From positions 186,001 to 250,000 of the forward strand of contig NC_085073.1 of assembly GCF_963662255.1 (NCBI RefSeq): 64,000 nt of DNA. Reading direction: 5' to 3'. This stretch comes from Cinclus cinclus. Taxonomy: Eukaryota; Chordata; Aves; Passeriformes; Cinclidae. Below, in pieces: positions 62,712 to 64,000 of the stretch. Made by a program: the position numbers and the translations under genes. The notes beneath the pieces were generated by a model, which was not told the DNA's origin, ran no database searches, and saw only the letters and a list, made by a program, of their open reading frames with translations. Each line of letters begins with the position of its first letter. Within the stretch, counting starts at the first letter, position 1.

Positions 62712-64000
62712 TTGGGTAACAATGGTTCCTTGCTTGTCTTAACCTCTGTGGTGTCACAATGCATTCCATGCCATTTTAGGCCACTTGATGTCACAATGAA
62801 TCATTTGATTCTTGGCCTCCATGGTGTCATAATGGTTCCTTGTTTCTATTGGTCCCCATGCTGTCACAATTCATCCCTGGCCCTTTTACGCCCCCTGGTG
62901 CCAAATGGGATCCTGGGATTATTAGCCTGCATTGGGTCACAATGGATCCTTGCTTCTCTTAACCCCTGTGGTGTCACAATGCATCCCATGCCCTTTTAGG
63001 CCACTTGATGTCACAATGAATCATTTGATTCTTGGCCTCCATGGTGGCATAATAGATCCTTGCTTCTATTGGTCCCCGTGCTGTAACAATCCATCCCTGG
63101 CCATTTTAGGCCCCCTGGTGTCACAAGGGATCATTAGATTTTTAGCAAGCATTGGGTCACAATGGTTCCTTGCTTCTCTTAACCTCTGTGGTGTCACAAT
63201 GCATCCCATGCCCTTTTAGGCCACTTGATGTCACAATGAATCATTTGATTCTTGGCCTCCATGGTGACATAATAGATCCTTGCTTCTATTGGTCCCCGTG
63301 CTGTAACAATTCATCCCTGGCCCTTTTTATAGCCCCTGGTGCCACAAGGGATCATTAGATTGTTAGCCTGCATTGGGTCACAATGGTTCCTTGCTTCTCT
63401 TAACCTCTGTGGTGTCACAATGCATCCCATACCCTTTTAGGCCACTTGGTCTTACAATGAACCATTTGATTCTTGGCTTTCATGGTGTCATAATGGTTCC
63501 TTGTTTCTATTGGTCCCCATGCTGTCACAATTCATCCCTGGCCCTTTTACGCCCCCTGGTGTCAAATGGGATCCTGGGATTATTAGCCTCCATTGGGTCA
63601 CAATGGATCCTTGCTTCTCTTAACCCCTGTGGTGTCACAATGCATCCCATGCCCTTTTAGGCCACTGGATGTCACAATGAATCATTTGAGTCTTGGCCTC
63701 CATGGTGGCATAATTGTACCAGGTTTTAATTGGGCCCCATGCTTTCACAATTCATCCCTGGCCCTTTTAGACCCATTGGTGTCACAAGGGACCATTAGAT
63801 TGTTAGCCTCCATTGGGTCACAATGGATCCTTGCTTCTCTTAACCTCTGTGGTGTCACAATGCATTCCATGCCATATTAGGCCACTTGATGTCACAATGA
63901 ATCATTTGATTCTTGGCCTCCATGGTGTCATAATGGTTCCTTGTTTCTATTGGGCCCGATGCTGTCACAATTCATCCCTGGCCCTTTTACGCCCCCTGGT
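62712..64000. repeat. Right-end block similar to 35.4-36.7 kb, cut by window edge
   Basis: Monomers from 62,712 follow 35,403-36,510 at 27,309 bp, including GGCTTTCATGG near 63,475 and CACTGGATG with GAGTCTTGG near 63,664-63,692. The monomer near 63,593-63,812 joins a V-type left part to an E with CACAATGGATCC, where V copies normally have GGGTAACAATGG. The array continues past the window end. Confidence 0.78.

Larger units (their letters stand above)
1..64000. repeat. Satellite DNA array, 220-bp monomer, about 290 copies
   Basis: Every part of the window is a copy of one 220-221 bp unit in a single orientation. Landmarks recur once per unit: ATGCAT in subunit F, the CATTTGATT core in subunit A, and CTTGCTTCTCTTA in subunit E. 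I counted 28 monomers from 139 to 6,307, 12 to 8,948, 12 to 11,589, 32 to 18,633, 16 to 22,167, 24 to 27,464 and 24 to 32,761; the remaining length holds about 142. No unrelated sequence longer than a few bases interrupts the array. Arrays like this are known from centromeric, pericentromeric and subtelomeric heterochromatin of eukaryotes. I do not recognise the family by name, and no role beyond structural or chromatin DNA can be read from the sequence. Confidence 0.98.

Noticed and set aside
3752..62769. Minus-strand frames of 62-73 codons
   Set aside because: They fall at the same phase of G-type and a few M-type monomers and mirror the repeat; nothing separates them from chance open frames.
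139..63880. Hundreds of overlapping reading frames of 68-95 codons on the plus strand, beginning GHNGSLLLL or similar
   Set aside because: They are the satellite read once per monomer. Most begin at TTG in CATTGGGTCAC, not ATG, and successive frames overlap. Because 220 is not a multiple of 3 each monomer shifts frame, and stops recur at TTTTAG in F and GGGTAA at the D/E junction. There is no promoter, intron or codon-level constraint.
1..64000. CRISPR-like array, since 36-37 bp units recur regularly
   Set aside because: There are no unique spacers; every base belongs to a diverged subunit, and there is no leader or cas gene.
1..64000. Integron attC array, minisatellite inside a coding repeat, or rDNA spacer
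   Set aside because: No cassette genes or attC folds, no frame-preserving period, and no rRNA sequence was seen.
1..64000. CENP-B box or telomeric repeat
   Set aside because: I saw no TTCG-N-CGGGA-type box and no TTAGGG or TTTAGGG run. The TTAG in ATTAGATTGTTAGCC is a single-copy coincidence within subunit D. Centromere identity is therefore unproven.
1..64000. tRNA-like or other structured RNA in the monomer
   Set aside because: No cloverleaf or A/B box pair was recognised, and pairing beyond short palindromes (CCATGG, ATGCAT, GGATCC, the subunit A dyad) was not seen.

Overview
The whole 64 kb is one uninterrupted tandem satellite array. I found no unique sequence, no transposon, no RNA gene and no credible protein-coding gene. 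The monomer is 220 bp, with a 221-bp subclass, giving about 290 head-to-tail copies in one orientation. Absence of genes, scarce CpG and a long homogenised array with higher-order repeats (HORs) indicate eukaryotic heterochromatin (centromeric, pericentromeric, subtelomeric or a similar block). The species cannot be named from the sequence; scarce CpG sitting at CG/CA/TG-variable sites fits a methylated genome such as a vertebrate or a plant.

The repeat is nested at four levels. (1) A 36-37 bp subunit usually opens with a form of TCACAAT and closes with a form of GGTG. (2) Three subunits make a 110-bp half (A-B-C or D-E-F). (3) Two diverged halves make the 220-bp monomer; by hand A/D match at about 28 of 36 positions, B/E at 28 of 37 and C/F at 31 of 37. 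(4) Monomers fall into four main families, called here G, V, M and D, which are ordered into HORs of 3, 6, 8, 12, 16 and 24 monomers.

Layout. 1-5,425: a segment repeated 5,287 bp downstream, then D-M-G trimers (661 bp). 6,307-11,588: two tandem 12-mers of 2,641 bp. 11,589-18,632: irregular order, holding the least homogenised stretch (about 12.9-15.6 kb) and one strongly diverged monomer. 18,633-34,170: a 16-mer, two 24-mers of 5,297 bp and a partial fourth copy. 34,171-38,485: irregular, related to 8.7-12.5 kb and to the right end. 38,486-52,143: 6-mers and 8-mers built from 24-mer parts, enclosing the first copy (42,452-47,295) of a roughly 4.7-kb segment repeated at 52,363-56,987. 55,887-62,711: two copies of another 12-mer, the first with an internal 7-monomer duplication and a chimeric junction monomer. 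62,712-64,000: start of a block like 35.4-36.7 kb.

No genes work together here. The biology on view is satellite evolution: unequal exchange between like-type monomers, conversion-like patches and repeated homogenisation. HOR boundaries are given in the register of the TTGGG at the D/E subunit junction and are good to about one monomer. Identity statements come from reading by eye, not from computed alignments.
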